A stretch of DNA of 33,967 nt from Rhodopseudomonas sp. AAP120 (GTDB lineage: Bacteria; Pseudomonadota; Alphaproteobacteria; Rhizobiales; Xanthobacteraceae): contig NZ_LJIC01000069.1 in NCBI RefSeq assembly GCF_001295845.1, forward strand, positions 1 to 33,967. The letters run 5' to 3'. The translations under genes were made by a program, and so were the position numbers. Under the pieces are notes generated by a model. That model ran no database searches and was not told the DNA's origin. It saw only the letters and a list, made by a program, of their open reading frames with translations. Below are positions 1-8,812 of the stretch, piece after piece (the first letter of the stretch is position 1; every line of letters begins with the position of its first letter).

Positions 1-1890
1 AAGCCGGTGCAGGCGGCCGCGCTCAAGGGCTTCGTCGAAACCCGCGAGGAGCGCGAGCGCACCGACCGCTTCGTGCTGCGCATCACCGAAATGGATACTG
101 CTGGCCGTGCGCCAACGCTGCATCGCGTCCGCGTCTCCGTCCGGAAGGGCACCGCACCTGCGGTCGGTAGCTTCGTTTCGCTGAAGGCGCGGCTGCAGCC
201 GCCGCTGTCGCCGCTGCGGCCGGGCTCGTATGATTTCGGCCGCGATCTGTACTTCCAGGACATCGCCGCCTCCGGTTTCGCGCTCGGCGCCATCGCGGCG
301 CTCGATCCGCCCGCGGATGGCGGCTGGCGGCTGCGCTATGCGGCGATCATGCAGGGGCTGCGCGATGCGATCGACGGGCGCATCCGCGCCGTGCTCGGCG
401 GCGATCAACGCGCGATCGCAACGGCGCTGCTGACCGGCAAGCGCGATGCGATCTCGACGCCGATCAACGACGCGATGTTCATCTCCGGGCTCGGCCATGT
501 GCTGTCGATTTCCGGCTATCACATGGCGGTGGTCGCCGGCGTGGTGTTCTTCGTGGTACGGGCGCTGCTGGCGCTGGTCCCGGCGCTGACGGTGACGTTT
601 CCGATCAAGAAGGTCGCGGCCGCGGCGGCGCTGATCGCGGCGGCGTTCTATCTGTTGCTGTCGGGGGCGGAAGTTGCGACGCAGCGCAGCTTCCTAATGA
701 CCGCGGTGGTGCTGATCGCCGTGATGGTCGACCGCCGCGCGATCACCTTTCGCACGCTGGCGATCGCGGCCCTGGTCGTGCTGCTGATCGCGCCGGAAGC
801 GCTGGTCCATCCCAGCTTCCAGATGTCGTTCGCCGCGACGCTCGGGCTGGTCGCGCTGGTGCAGATCGGCATGCCGGCGTTGTTCGCACGCGCCGATAGC
901 TCGGCGGCGGCGCGCGCGGCGCTGTGGGGCGGGCGCGAGATCGTGATGCTGACATTGGCCTCGCTGATCGCCGGCCTCGCGACGATGCCGTACGCCGCCT
1001 ATCACTTCCACCGCATCACGCCCTATGGCGTGATCGCCAACCTGCTGGCGATGCCGATGGTGTCGGCGGTGGTGATGCCGGCGGGGCTGCTCGGACTCGC
1101 CGCGATGCCGTTCGGCCTCGACGGCGTGTTCTGGCGGATCATGGAGATCGGCATCGACTGGATGATCATGGTGGCGCTGTGGGTCGCGACGCTGCCGGGA
1201 GCGGTCGGCCGCATGGCGGCGTTCGGAACCGGGCCGCTGCTGCTGGCGTCGCTGGGCATCGTGCTGTTCGGATTGCTGCAGACGCCGCTGCGCTACGGCG
1301 GCGCGCTGCTGCTACTTGCGGCGACGACGTGGGCGCTGATGACGAAGCAGCCGGACATCCTGATCGCCGGCGATGGCCGTCAGGTCGCAGCGCGCGGCGC
1401 CGACGGGCGGCTGCGAGTGATGCAGAGCGGGGCGGATGTGTTCCGGCTGAAGGAGTGGCTCGCCGCCGATGCGGATGCCCGCGCGCCGGATGCGGCGTCG
1501 CTGCGCGAGGGCGTGTCGTGCGATGCGGATGGCTGCGTCACGGCGCTTTGGGATGGACGGCTGGTGGCGTTGTCGCTGCGCGTCGATGGGGTGGCCGACG
1601 ACTGCGCGCGGGCGGCGCTGGTGGTCGCGACAACTGCCTCGCCGCCGGACTGCGCGGCGCGGCTGATCGACGCCCAGTTGCTCAAGAGTCGCGGCGCGCT
1701 GGCCTTGTGGCAAACCTGGGGCAGGGACGACGGCTTCGCCATCGAGGCGGTGCGGCCGGGCGGTCGCGACCGGCCGTGGGCGCCGGCACCGATCGAAGCC
1801 GCGGCAGACGCCTCGCCGCAGCAGGGTACCGCGCGCCCGGCGCCGGTCGACGCCACCCCGGCCGCGCAGGACCAGCGCGACGAGGACTAG
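1..1890 (+). CDS. comEC: ComEC/Rec2-family DNA uptake channel protein (5' partial)
   Basis: Inner-membrane protein of the ComEC/Rec2 family, which carries transforming single-stranded DNA across the cytoplasmic membrane. The frame is open to base 1, so the N-terminus lies outside the window; the GTG at 7 is probably internal. The visible part starts in a DUF4131-like soluble segment (to about residue 105). The Competence domain follows, with many hydrophobic segments between about residues 130 and 445 and the family motif GLGHVLSISGYHM near residue 163. The roughly 180-residue soluble tail begins at about DILIAGDG. It sits where some ComEC proteins have a metallo-beta-lactamase nuclease domain, but it has no histidine and so cannot carry the usual HxHxDH metal site. 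The TAG stop shares bases with the stop of the convergent glycosylase gene. Family assignment is firm; whether the organism is naturally competent is not shown. Confidence 0.9.
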   Translation, partial: KPVQAAALKGFVETREERERTDRFVLRITEMDTAGRAPTLHRVRVSVRKGTAPAVGSFVSLKARLQPPLSPLRPGSYDFGRDLYFQDIAASGFALGAIAALDPPADGGWRLRYAAIMQGLRDAIDGRIRAVLGGDQRAIATALLTGKRDAISTPINDAMFISGLGHVLSISGYHMAVVAGVVFFVVRALLALVPALTVTFPIKKVAAAAALIAAAFYLLLSGAEVATQRSFLMTAVVLIAVMVDRRAITFRTLAIAALVVLLIAPEALVHPSFQMSFAATLGLVALVQIGMPALFARADSSAAARAALWGGREIVMLTLASLIAGLATMPYAAYHFHRITPYGVIANLLAMPMVSAVVMPAGLLGLAAMPFGLDGVFWRIMEIGIDWMIMVALWVATLPGAVGRMAAFGTGPLLLASLGIVLFGLLQTPLRYGGALLLLAATTWALMTKQPDILIAGDGRQVAARGADGRLRVMQSGADVFRLKEWLAADADARAPDAASLREGVSCDADGCVTALWDGRLVALSLRVDGVADDCARAALVVATTASPPDCAARLIDAQLLKSRGALALWQTWGRDDGFAIEAVRPGGRDRPWAPAPIEAAADASPQQGTARPAPVDATPAAQDQRDED

Positions 1891-2561
1891 CCGGCCGCGT
1901 CGAGATCGGCGCGGACCCGGGCGAACACGTCGCGAAACATCTTCGGCGTCAGCACGCCGGTGTTCGTGTTGTAGCGCGAGCAGTGATAGCTGTCGTAGAG
2001 GCGCAAGCGTCCGGCGTCGTGCACCGCGCCGTGTCCGAACGGCGCCTGCGCGGCGCGGAGGCCCACCGCCTTGAGCGTCGAGTCATGGGCGATGCGTCCG
2101 AGCAGCACGATGGCGCGCAACTTCGGCATCGTCTCGATGGTGGCGGACAGGAAGCGGCGGCAGGTGTTGATTTCGACCGGCAGCGGTTTGTTCTGCGGCG
2201 GCACGCAGCGCACCGCGTTGCTGATCCGGCTGCCGACCAGCCGCAGCCCGTCATCGGGGCGCGCCTGATAGTTGCCCTTGGCGAAGCCGTATTCGATCAG
2301 CGTGGCGTAGAGCAGGTCGCCGGCATAGTCCCCGGTGAACGGCCGGCCGGTGCGGTTGGCGCCCTGCAGCCCCGGCGCCAGGCCGACGATCAGTAGCGCA
2401 GCATCGGCCGTGCCGAAGGAGGGGACCGGGGCGTTGTGCCAGCCGGGTTCGCGCGCCCGATGCTCGCGGCGGAAATCCGCGAGCCTCGGGCACATCGGGC
2501 AGTCACGATCGGGTTCGTTGATCGCAGCAAGTACGCCGGCCCGTGGGCCGCGCGTCGGCAT
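1887..2561 (-). CDS. Family 5 (UdgB-type) uracil-DNA glycosylase
   Basis: Base-excision repair enzyme of 224 residues that should remove uracil, and probably other deaminated bases, from DNA. Motif 1 reads GLAPGLQGANRTGRPFTGD (about 60-78), the signature of family 5 (UdgB) enzymes, with alanine where classical UNG has a catalytic Asp. Cysteines at 21, 24, 119 and 134 match the four-cysteine 4Fe-4S ligand set of thermophilic-type glycosylases. The C-terminal motif is HCSRYNTNTG, in place of the more usual HPSPLNxNTG. The gene starts 4 nt after the stop of the NYN-domain gene and is probably cotranscribed with it. It ends tail to tail with comEC on a shared CTAG, so each gene supplies the other's stop bases. 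Family call is strong; the exact substrate range is unknown. Confidence 0.88.
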   Translation of the reverse strand: MPTRGPRAGVLAAINEPDRDCPMCPRLADFRREHRAREPGWHNAPVPSFGTADAALLIVGLAPGLQGANRTGRPFTGDYAGDLLYATLIEYGFAKGNYQARPDDGLRLVGSRISNAVRCVPPQNKPLPVEINTCRRFLSATIETMPKLRAIVLLGRIAHDSTLKAVGLRAAQAPFGHGAVHDAGRLRLYDSYHCSRYNTNTGVLTPKMFRDVFARVRADLDAAG

Positions 2562-2565
2562 CGTC

Positions 2566-3198
2566 TCAGTCTTCGAAATCGTCGTCTCCGCCCCGCGGCG
2601 CCATCGCGGCCGAGCGCTGCAGGAACTGCGGCGCGTGGTGGCGCGGCTCGCGCGGCGGCGGACGGTCGGCCGGGTCGCGGCCGATCTTCGACTGCAGCTC
2701 CACCAGATCGGTGAAGATGTCGGCCTGCCGGCGCAGCTCGTCGGCGATCATCGGCGGCTGGCTGGAGATCGTCGAGATCACCGTGACGCGCACGCCGCGG
2801 CGCTGCACCGCCTCGACCAGCGAGCGGAAGTCGCCGTCGCCGGAGAACAGCACCATCTGGTCGATATGTTCGGCCAGTTCCATGGCATCGACCGCGAGTT
2901 CGATGTCCATGTTGCCCTTGACCTTACGGCGGCCCGAGGCGTCGATGAATTCCTTGGTCGCCTTGGTGACCACGGTGTAGCCGTTGTAGTCGAGCCAGTC
3001 GATCAAGGGACGGATCGACGAATATTCCTGATCTTCGATGATGGCGGTGTAGTAAAAGGCCCGGACCAGCGTGCCGCGCCCCTGGAATTCCTTGAGCAGC
3101 CGTTTGTAATCGATATCGAAGCCAAGCGTTTTTGCAGTCGCATAAAGGTTGGCGCCATCGATGAAGAGCGCGATTTTGTTGCTCGCAGAGGTGGACAT
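2566..3198 (-). CDS. NYN-domain (DUF88/LabA-like) putative ribonuclease
   Basis: A 210-residue cytoplasmic protein with a NYN (PIN-like) fold. Acidic motifs expected of the metal site are present: FIDGANLY (Asp14), GNMDIELAVDAM and FSGDGDF. Nuclease activity is therefore plausible, although targets of bacterial LabA-like proteins are mostly unknown. The last 40 or so residues are proline, arginine and acidic rich and probably disordered. The ATG at 3198 is preceded by a GAGAG-type ribosome site. It is the first gene of a minus-strand pair with the uracil-DNA glycosylase and is divergent from rpoZ across a 341-bp gap. The domain call is firm; a specific biological role cannot be read from the sequence. 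Confidence 0.9.
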   Translation of the reverse strand: MSTSASNKIALFIDGANLYATAKTLGFDIDYKRLLKEFQGRGTLVRAFYYTAIIEDQEYSSIRPLIDWLDYNGYTVVTKATKEFIDASGRRKVKGNMDIELAVDAMELAEHIDQMVLFSGDGDFRSLVEAVQRRGVRVTVISTISSQPPMIADELRRQADIFTDLVELQSKIGRDPADRPPPREPRHHAPQFLQRSAAMAPRGGDDDFED

Positions 3199-3539
3199 CC
3201 AGATCTCTCGTGTTCTGTCGTTAGAGCTTTTGGCGCGGCAGAAAAACCGCGCGTGAAAGGCAAAATGTCACGAATAGCCGTTGGCTTTGGCTGCCGGCAC
3301 AATCTTCAACCGCACGAAGCATTGGCCGGTATTCTATACTTTTCTTTCTGAAAAGAAGCCTTTTGTTGTCGGACCCGTGTTCGTCCCAGTGGATGGTGTC
3401 CCCATCGCCGGACAAAAAGTTCATTATCAGAGTGGGAGGATACGGCCAAATGACAAATTGGTTCTTGCGCATCCCTTCACTGACCTATACCTACGCGCGA
3501 TAACCCGCAATTTGGTCCTTTTGAACGGAGCGACTGGCG
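3199..3539. other. Divergent intergenic region between NYN gene and rpoZ
   Basis: This 341-bp gap lies between two divergent genes and must carry both promoters. It is AT-richer than the flanking genes. Short open frames cross it, but none has a ribosome site or recognisable protein content, so I call no gene here. A candidate rpoZ promoter is listed separately; no clear promoter for the minus-strand gene could be assigned. Confidence 0.6.
3463..3491 (+). promoter_or_regulatory. Candidate rpoZ promoter
   Basis: TTCTTG at 3463-3468 and TATACC at 3486-3491 are separated by 17 nt and would start transcription about 40 nt before the rpoZ ATG. The -10 is fair and the -35 weak. This is pattern matching only. 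Confidence 0.3.
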
Positions 3540-3932
3540 ATGGCGCGCGTCACCGTGGAAGATTGTATTGATAAGGTCGACAACCGGTTCGACCTGGTGC
3601 TGCTGGCGGCCCACCGCGCTCGCATGATCTCGTCCGGCTCGCAGCTCACAATCGACCGTGACAACGACAAGAATCCCGTTGTTTCGCTTCGAGAAATTGC
3701 CGAGCAGACGATCTCGCCGGAAGACCTCAAGGAAGAGCTGGTGCACTCGCTGCAGAAGTTCGTCGAGGTCGACGAGCCGGAACAGGATACCGTTCCGCTG
3801 ATCGGTTCGGCCGGCGCCAGCGTCGATGCCGACGACACCGAGGTCGCGCTGGAGCGGATGACCGAAGAGGAGCTGCTCAAGGGCCTCGAGGGCCTGGCTC
3901 CGCCGGAAGAGCAGCCCGAGGAAGACGAGTAG
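3540..3932 (+). CDS. rpoZ: DNA-directed RNA polymerase omega subunit
   Basis: Small subunit that helps assemble RNA polymerase by holding the beta' subunit, and that in proteobacteria forms part of one ppGpp-binding site. The start [20 protein letters not shown] and the following [11 protein letters not shown] segment are the conserved omega core. At 130 residues it has the acidic C-terminal extension usual in rhizobia. The ATG at 3540 follows a GGAGCG ribosome site. It is followed by a strong intrinsic terminator and then rsh, so the two genes are neighbours but probably separate transcripts. Confidence 0.96.
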   Translation: MARVTVEDCIDKVDNRFDLVLLAAHRARMISSGSQLTIDRDNDKNPVVSLREIAEQTISPEDLKEELVHSLQKFVEVDEPEQDTVPLIGSAGASVDADDTEVALERMTEEELLKGLEGLAPPEEQPEEDE

Positions 3933-3968
3933 GGCGCACCGCCGCTCGCGAATGTCCCAATTCCGCAC

Positions 3969-4000
3969 ACGGCCCGGATCGCTCCGGGCCGTTTGTTTTT
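3969..4000 (+). terminator. Rho-independent terminator after rpoZ
   Basis: A perfect 10-bp stem, ACGGCCCGGA (3969-3978) with TCCGGGCCGT (3983-3992), closes a four-base TCGC loop and runs into TTGTTTTT. It lies 36 nt after the rpoZ stop. One of the two clearest intrinsic terminators in the window. Confidence 0.92.
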
Positions 4001-4170
4001 GCGGTCCGCTCACAATGCCTTGCCTTCGATCAAACCTCTGCCGGAATGGCAGCTTTTCCTGATCGTCTATCTTCCCATCAGGTCAAAACGCTTTACTGTT
4101 GCTGAAGCGGATTTCCGGAAGATCTGAAGCGAACTTGCGGTGCTTGGCGCCGCGATCGAGGTTTTTAACA

Positions 4171-6459
4171 ATGGCGTCAGGGCGCCGCATGTCGAGGCAG
4201 ATGGAAGCGATGGCCGATTCGGCGGCACCTGCGGTGGCCGAGCCACCCCCCGCTACGAAGCCACGCGCGCCGCGTGCCCGGATGATGCGGCAATACGACC
4301 TCGTCGAGCGGGTCCGGTCGTACAACCCGGACACCGACGAGGACATGCTCAACCGGGCGTATGTCTACGCCATGAAGGCGCATGGCGAGCAGACGCGGGC
4401 GTCCGGTGATCCGTATTTCTCGCATCCGCTCGAAGTCGCGGCGATTCTCACCAACCTCAAGCTCGACGATGCCACCATCGTGGCGGCGCTGCTGCACGAC
4501 ACGATCGAGGACACCGAGGCGACCCGGACCGAGATCGACAAGCTGTTCGGCCACGAGATCGGCGCGCTGGTCGAAGGCCTGACCAAGCTGAAGCGGCTCG
4601 AACTGGTGTCGCGCGAGGCCAAGCAGGCCGAGAACCTGCGCAAGCTGCTGCTGGCGATCGCCAACGACGTTCGCGTGCTGCTGATCAAGCTCGCCGACCG
4701 GCTGCACAACATGCGCACGCTGGATTTCGTGCCGCCGGCGTCGCGCCAGCGCATCGCCGAGGAGACACTCGACATCTACGCGCCGCTCGCAGGCCGCATG
4801 GGCATGCAGGAGATGCGCGAGGAACTCGAGGACCTGTCGTTTCGGACGCTCGATCCCGAAGCCTTCGCGGTGGTGATGCAGCGCCTCGACGCGCTCGCCG
4901 AGCGCAACCGCAACCTGATCGGCGAGATCGAAACTCAGCTCTCCGCCAACCTTGCCAAGAACGGCCTGACCGCCGAGGTCACCGGCCGGCGCAAGCGGCC
5001 GTTTTCGATCTGGACCAAGATGGAGCGCAAGTCGGTCGGCTTCGAGCAGCTGTCCGACATCTACGGCTTCCGCGTCGTACTCGACGACGTGCCGTCGTGC
5101 TACCGCGCGCTCGGCGTGGTGCACACCACCTGGCCGATGGTGCCGGGGCGGTTCAAGGACTACATCTCGACGCCGAAGCAGAACGACTACCGGTCGCTGC
5201 ACACCACGGTGATCGGTCCCGGGCAACAGCGCGTCGAACTGCAGTTCCGCACCCACGACATGAATCAGATCGCCGAATACGGCATCGCCGCGCACGCCTT
5301 CTACAAGGACGGCGCCGGTTCGCCGACCGAGCTGCTCAATCGTGAGTCGAACGCGTTCGCCTGGCTGCGGCACACCATCGAGATGCTGTCCGAGGCGCAG
5401 AACCCCGAGGAATTCCTCGAGCACACCAAGCTCGAATTGTTCCACGACCAGGTGTTCTGCTTCACCCCGAAGGGCAAGCTGATCGCGCTGCCGCGCGCCG
5501 CCAATGTCATCGACTTCGCCTATGCGGTGCACACCGACGTCGGCAACAGCGCGGTGGGCTGCAAGATCAACGGCAAGTTCGCGCCGCTGTCGTCGGAGCT
5601 GCAGAACGGCGACGAAGTCGAAGTGCTGACGTCGAGCGTGCAGTCGGCGCCGCCGGCGGCGTGGGAGTCGCTGGCGCGCACCGGCAAGGCGCGGGCGGCG
5701 ATCCGCCGGGCGACCCGCGCGGCGATGCGCGATCAGTATGCGGGCCTCGGCCGGCGCATCGTCGAGCGGCTGTTTGCGCGCGCCAAGATCGACTACGCCG
5801 ACGACAAGCTGAAGGGCGCGCTGCCGCGGCTGGCGCGCGCCTCGATCGAAGACGTGATGGCCTCGGTGGGCCGCGGCGAGATGAAGGCGTCCGACGTCGC
5901 CCGCGCGATGTACCCCGACTACAAGGAAGAGCGGACCGCACGGTTCGGCGGCAAGAAGCCGGAAAAGCCCGGCATCAAGCCGACGCCCGAGGCCGGCAAG
6001 GTCGGGCCGGCCGTCCCGATCGGCGGCATCCATTCGGGGCTGCCGGTGAAGTTCGCGCCGAACGGCGGCGCGGTGCCGGGCGATCGCATCGTCGGCATCG
6101 TCTCGCCGGGCGAGGGCATCACCATCTATCCGATCCATTCGCCAGCGCTGAAGGAGTTCGAGGAAGAGCCGGAGCGCTGGCTCGACGTCAAATGGGACAT
6201 CGACGAGACCACGCCGCAGCGCTTCCCGGCGCGGCTGTTCGTGCAGAACGTCAACGAGCCCGGCAGCCTTGCGCAGATCGCTTCGGTGATCGCCGAGCAC
6301 GACGGCAATATCGACAACATCAACATGAGCCGGCGCTCGCCGGACTTCACCGAACTCACCATCGATCTCGAGGTCTACGACCTCAAGCATCTCAGCGCCA
6401 TCATCGCCCAGCTTCGCGCCAAAGCGGTGGTGGCCCATGTCGAGCGCGTCAACGGATGA
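4171..6459 (+). CDS. rsh: Bifunctional (p)ppGpp synthetase/hydrolase (Rel/SpoT homolog)
   Basis: Makes and degrades the alarmone (p)ppGpp and controls the stringent response. With the chosen start the protein has 762 residues. Domains in order: HD hydrolase (about 40-200, with HD at 109-110 in LLHDTIEDTEAT), RelA/SpoT synthetase (about 245-375), TGS (about 428-488) and a C-terminal ACT domain (about 688-762). The synthetase carries RFKDYISTPKQNDY, the RxKD form found in bifunctional enzymes rather than the ExDD of synthetase-only RelA. Both activities are therefore expected from this single Rsh, as in other rhizobia. I chose ATG 4171 because GAGG at 4158-4161 lies 9 nt upstream; the frame stays open to a TTG at 4099, and in-frame ATGs occur at 4189, 4201 and 4210. 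It follows rpoZ and its terminator and precedes pdxJ, with a palindromic repeat in the gap. Confidence 0.95.
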   Translation: MASGRRMSRQMEAMADSAAPAVAEPPPATKPRAPRARMMRQYDLVERVRSYNPDTDEDMLNRAYVYAMKAHGEQTRASGDPYFSHPLEVAAILTNLKLDDATIVAALLHDTIEDTEATRTEIDKLFGHEIGALVEGLTKLKRLELVSREAKQAENLRKLLLAIANDVRVLLIKLADRLHNMRTLDFVPPASRQRIAEETLDIYAPLAGRMGMQEMREELEDLSFRTLDPEAFAVVMQRLDALAERNRNLIGEIETQLSANLAKNGLTAEVTGRRKRPFSIWTKMERKSVGFEQLSDIYGFRVVLDDVPSCYRALGVVHTTWPMVPGRFKDYISTPKQNDYRSLHTTVIGPGQQRVELQFRTHDMNQIAEYGIAAHAFYKDGAGSPTELLNRESNAFAWLRHTIEMLSEAQNPEEFLEHTKLELFHDQVFCFTPKGKLIALPRAANVIDFAYAVHTDVGNSAVGCKINGKFAPLSSELQNGDEVEVLTSSVQSAPPAAWESLARTGKARAAIRRATRAAMRDQYAGLGRRIVERLFARAKIDYADDKLKGALPRLARASIEDVMASVGRGEMKASDVARAMYPDYKEERTARFGGKKPEKPGIKPTPEAGKVGPAVPIGGIHSGLPVKFAPNGGAVPGDRIVGIVSPGEGITIYPIHSPALKEFEEEPERWLDVKWDIDETTPQRFPARLFVQNVNEPGSLAQIASVIAEHDGNIDNINMSRRSPDFTELTIDLEVYDLKHLSAIIAQLRAKAVVAHVERVNG

Positions 6460-6498
6460 CGCTAGAAGTCGTCCACACGCATCGAGCGTTAGTACGTT

Positions 6499-6582
6499 TC
6501 GTCATTGCAAGCGAAGCGAAGCAATCCAGTGCGTCGTCCACCGAGCTGGATTGCTTCGTCGCTTCGCTCCTCGCAATGACGA
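6499..6582. repeat. Palindromic intergenic repeat, copy A
   Basis: Left arm near 6499-6529 and right arm 6546-6582 form a long imperfect inverted repeat around a short loop. The 35 bases at 6546-6580 are identical to 13193-13227 in copy B. Elements of this type, with arms reading GTCATTGC...GCAATCCAG and the reverse, are familiar intergenic palindromes of Bradyrhizobium and Rhodopseudomonas. This one lies between rsh and pdxJ and ends 36 nt before the pdxJ ATG. Confidence 0.88.
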
Positions 6583-6618
6583 AAGATATCCATCCCTAAG
6601 TTTGAGCGGTCTACGCCA

Positions 6619-7383
6619 ATGTCCAAAGCTTCTTCGCTTCGCCTCGGAGTGAATATCGATCACGTCGCCACCGTGCGTAACGCACGGGGCGGCCGTCATC
6701 CCGATCCGCTGCGCGCGGCGCTGACCGCGATCGAAGCCGGCGCCGACGGCATCACGGCGCATCTGCGCGAAGACCGCCGCCATATCCGCGACAACGACAT
6801 GGAGCGGCTCAAGGCGGAGATCTCCAAACCGCTGAATTTCGAGATGGCGGCGACGCCCGACATGGTGCGCATCGCGCTCGGCGTGAAGCCGCATGCGGTG
6901 TGCCTGGTGCCGGAGCGGCGCGAGGAACTGACCACCGAGGGCGGGCTCGACGTCGTCGGCCAGCGCGACTCGCTGGCGCCGTCGATCGCGCGGTTCAACG
7001 ATGCCGGCATCCGGGTGTCGCTGTTCATCGCGGCCGATCCGGCGCAGATCGAGATGGCGGCCAAGCTGAAGGCGCCGGCGATCGAACTGCATACCGGCGC
7101 GTGGTGCGATGCCATCACCGACGACGAGCCGGCGAGGGCGGCCGAGGAATGGCGGCGCATTGTCGCCGGTGCGGCGCTGGCGCGCTCGGCCGGCCTCGAG
7201 GTCCACGCCGGCCACGGGCTCGACTACGCCACCGCCGAGACGATCGCGGCGCTGCCGCAGATCGTGGAACTCAATATCGGTTTCTACATGATCGGCGAGG
7301 CGCTGTTCGTCGGCCTCGCGGAGACCGTGAAGGCGATGCGCGCCGCGATGGAGCGTGGCCGGGCCAAGGTCGCCGCCGCATGA
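6619..7383 (+). CDS. pdxJ: Pyridoxine 5'-phosphate synthase
   Basis: Last step of the DXP-dependent vitamin B6 pathway: condenses 1-deoxyxylulose 5-phosphate with 3-amino-2-oxopropyl phosphate to give pyridoxine 5'-phosphate. The 254-residue protein matches the family's usual length and begins with the conserved [17 protein letters not shown]. Other family blocks visible are [35 protein letters not shown] and the late [10 protein letters not shown] and ELNIGF. It is one TIM-barrel domain in the cytoplasm. Its TGA overlaps the acpS ATG (ATGA), so the two are translationally coupled. The pdxJ-acpS pairing is common in proteobacteria. Confidence 0.97.
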   Translation: MSKASSLRLGVNIDHVATVRNARGGRHPDPLRAALTAIEAGADGITAHLREDRRHIRDNDMERLKAEISKPLNFEMAATPDMVRIALGVKPHAVCLVPERREELTTEGGLDVVGQRDSLAPSIARFNDAGIRVSLFIAADPAQIEMAAKLKAPAIELHTGAWCDAITDDEPARAAEEWRRIVAGAALARSAGLEVHAGHGLDYATAETIAALPQIVELNIGFYMIGEALFVGLAETVKAMRAAMERGRAKVAAA

Positions 7384-7799
7384 TCATCGGCATCGGCTCC
7401 GACCTGATCGACATCACCCGGATCGCCAAAGTGATCGAGCGCCACGGCGACCGCTTCACCGACCGGATCTTCACCGACACCGAGCGGGCGCGGGCGGCGC
7501 GGCGCGACCAGCAGCCGAAGCTGGTGGCCGCCACCTACGCCAAGCGGTTCGCCGCCAAGGAGGCCTGTTCCAAGGCGCTCGGAACCGGCATCCGCCAGGG
7601 CGTGTGGTGGCGCGACATGGGGGTGGTCAACCAGCGAGGCGGGCGTCCTACCATGGTGCTGACCGGCGGCGCCAAAGCGCGGCTCGACGCGCTGACCCCG
7701 GCCGGCATGACCGCCCAGATCGACCTGTCGATCACCGACGAATGGCCGCTGGCCCAGGCCTTCGTGGTGATCTCGGCGGTCCCGGCGCTCCCGGCCTGA
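7380..7799 (+). CDS. acpS: Holo-[acyl-carrier-protein] synthase
   Basis: Transfers 4'-phosphopantetheine from CoA to a serine of acyl carrier protein, activating it for fatty acid synthesis. The 139-residue protein has both family metal-site motifs: [12 protein letters not shown] with Asp8, and [16 protein letters not shown] with Glu61. The ATG overlaps the pdxJ stop by four bases, which fixes the start. The following 254 bp to lepB have no strong terminator, so read-through is possible. Confidence 0.96.
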   Translation: MIIGIGSDLIDITRIAKVIERHGDRFTDRIFTDTERARAARRDQQPKLVAATYAKRFAAKEACSKALGTGIRQGVWWRDMGVVNQRGGRPTMVLTGGAKARLDALTPAGMTAQIDLSITDEWPLAQAFVVISAVPALPA

Positions 7800-8053
7800 T
7801 CCTGCCGCAGGCCGGCGTCCGGCGCAGAACTCCCTGATTCGTCATAGCATTAGTGAGTTTTGACCGGACAGTTGATTGCACGCCCCGCGACAACGGTCTA
7901 CAACCGCGCGGAACCCTCGGCGGGTCGAGTCTACGGTGAGGGAATCCGGATTCCGGCCCCCTGCCGCCAAGCAGTTTCTCATCGCGGAGCGGCTCGCTTC
8001 ACCTGAGAACTATCGTCCACCGCGCAGCGACCGCGACGGCAATCGGGAAAGCG

Positions 8054-8812
8054 ATGAGCGTGACATCCGGTACGAAATCTGAAGGCGGCATCGGCGAGAC
8101 GATCCGCGTCGTCATCCATGCCCTCATCATCGCCCTGGTGATCCGCACCTTCCTGTTTCAGCCGTTCAACATCCCGTCCGGCTCGATGAAGGCGACGCTG
8201 CTGGTCGGCGACTATCTGTTCGTCTCGAAATACTCCTACGGCTACAGCCACTACTCGATCCCGCTGTCGCCGCCGATCTTCTCCGGGCGGATCTTCGGCT
8301 CCGATCCGAACCGCGGCGACGTCGTGGTGTTCCGGCTGCCCAAGGACGACTCCACCGACTACATCAAGCGGGTGATCGGGCTGCCGGGCGACCGCATCCA
8401 GATGCGCGAGGGCCGGCTCTACATCAACGACAACCCGGTGCAGCGCGAGCGGCTCGACGACTATGTCGGCGAAGATCCCTGCGGCTCGGAGGCGACCGCG
8501 CGCGTCAAGCGCTGGAAGGAAACGCTGCCGAACGGCGTCAGCTACGACACGCTCGATTGCGTCGACAACGGCTTCTACGACAACACCAACGTCTACACCG
8601 TGCCGCCCGGGCACTTCTTCATGATGGGCGACAACCGCGACAACTCGACCGACAGCCGCGTGCTGTCCGCCGTCGGCTACGTGCCATACGAGAACATCAT
8701 CGGCCGCGCCCAGATGATCTTCTTCTCGATCGCCGAGGGCGAGCACGCCTGGCAGATCTGGCGGTGGCCGACCGCGGTGCGCTGGGGACGTATCTTCACG
8801 ATCGTGCGATGA
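8054..8812 (+). CDS. lepB: Signal peptidase I
   Basis: Inner-membrane serine protease that removes signal peptides from exported proteins. The 252-residue protein has one N-terminal membrane segment (about 17-35), then IPSGSMKATL with catalytic Ser44 and YIKRVIGLPGDRI with the general base Lys105. The late box MMGDNRDNSTDSR is the usual GDNRxxSxDSR signature. A two-cysteine insertion (CGSEATARVKRWKETLPNG ... LDC, about 143-173) sits between them and looks like the rhizobial form. The TGA overlaps the rnc ATG. The 254-bp gap upstream shows no gene I can support and probably holds the operon promoter. Confidence 0.96.
   Translation: MSVTSGTKSEGGIGETIRVVIHALIIALVIRTFLFQPFNIPSGSMKATLLVGDYLFVSKYSYGYSHYSIPLSPPIFSGRIFGSDPNRGDVVVFRLPKDDSTDYIKRVIGLPGDRIQMREGRLYINDNPVQRERLDDYVGEDPCGSEATARVKRWKETLPNGVSYDTLDCVDNGFYDNTNVYTVPPGHFFMMGDNRDNSTDSRVLSAVGYVPYENIIGRAQMIFFSIAEGEHAWQIWRWPTAVRWGRIFTIVR

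Noticed and set aside
3221-3571. Short open frames in the NYN-rpoZ gap
   Set aside because: No ribosome site, poor composition and no family resemblance; the gap must carry two promoters.
4177-6438. Long open frame antisense to rsh (753 codons)
   Set aside because: A shadow of G/C third-position bias; no recognisable protein, and rsh itself is unambiguous.
7876-8082. Open frame overlapping the lepB start
   Set aside because: Composition rich in Arg/Pro/Ser, no ribosome site, and it overlaps the fixed lepB start.
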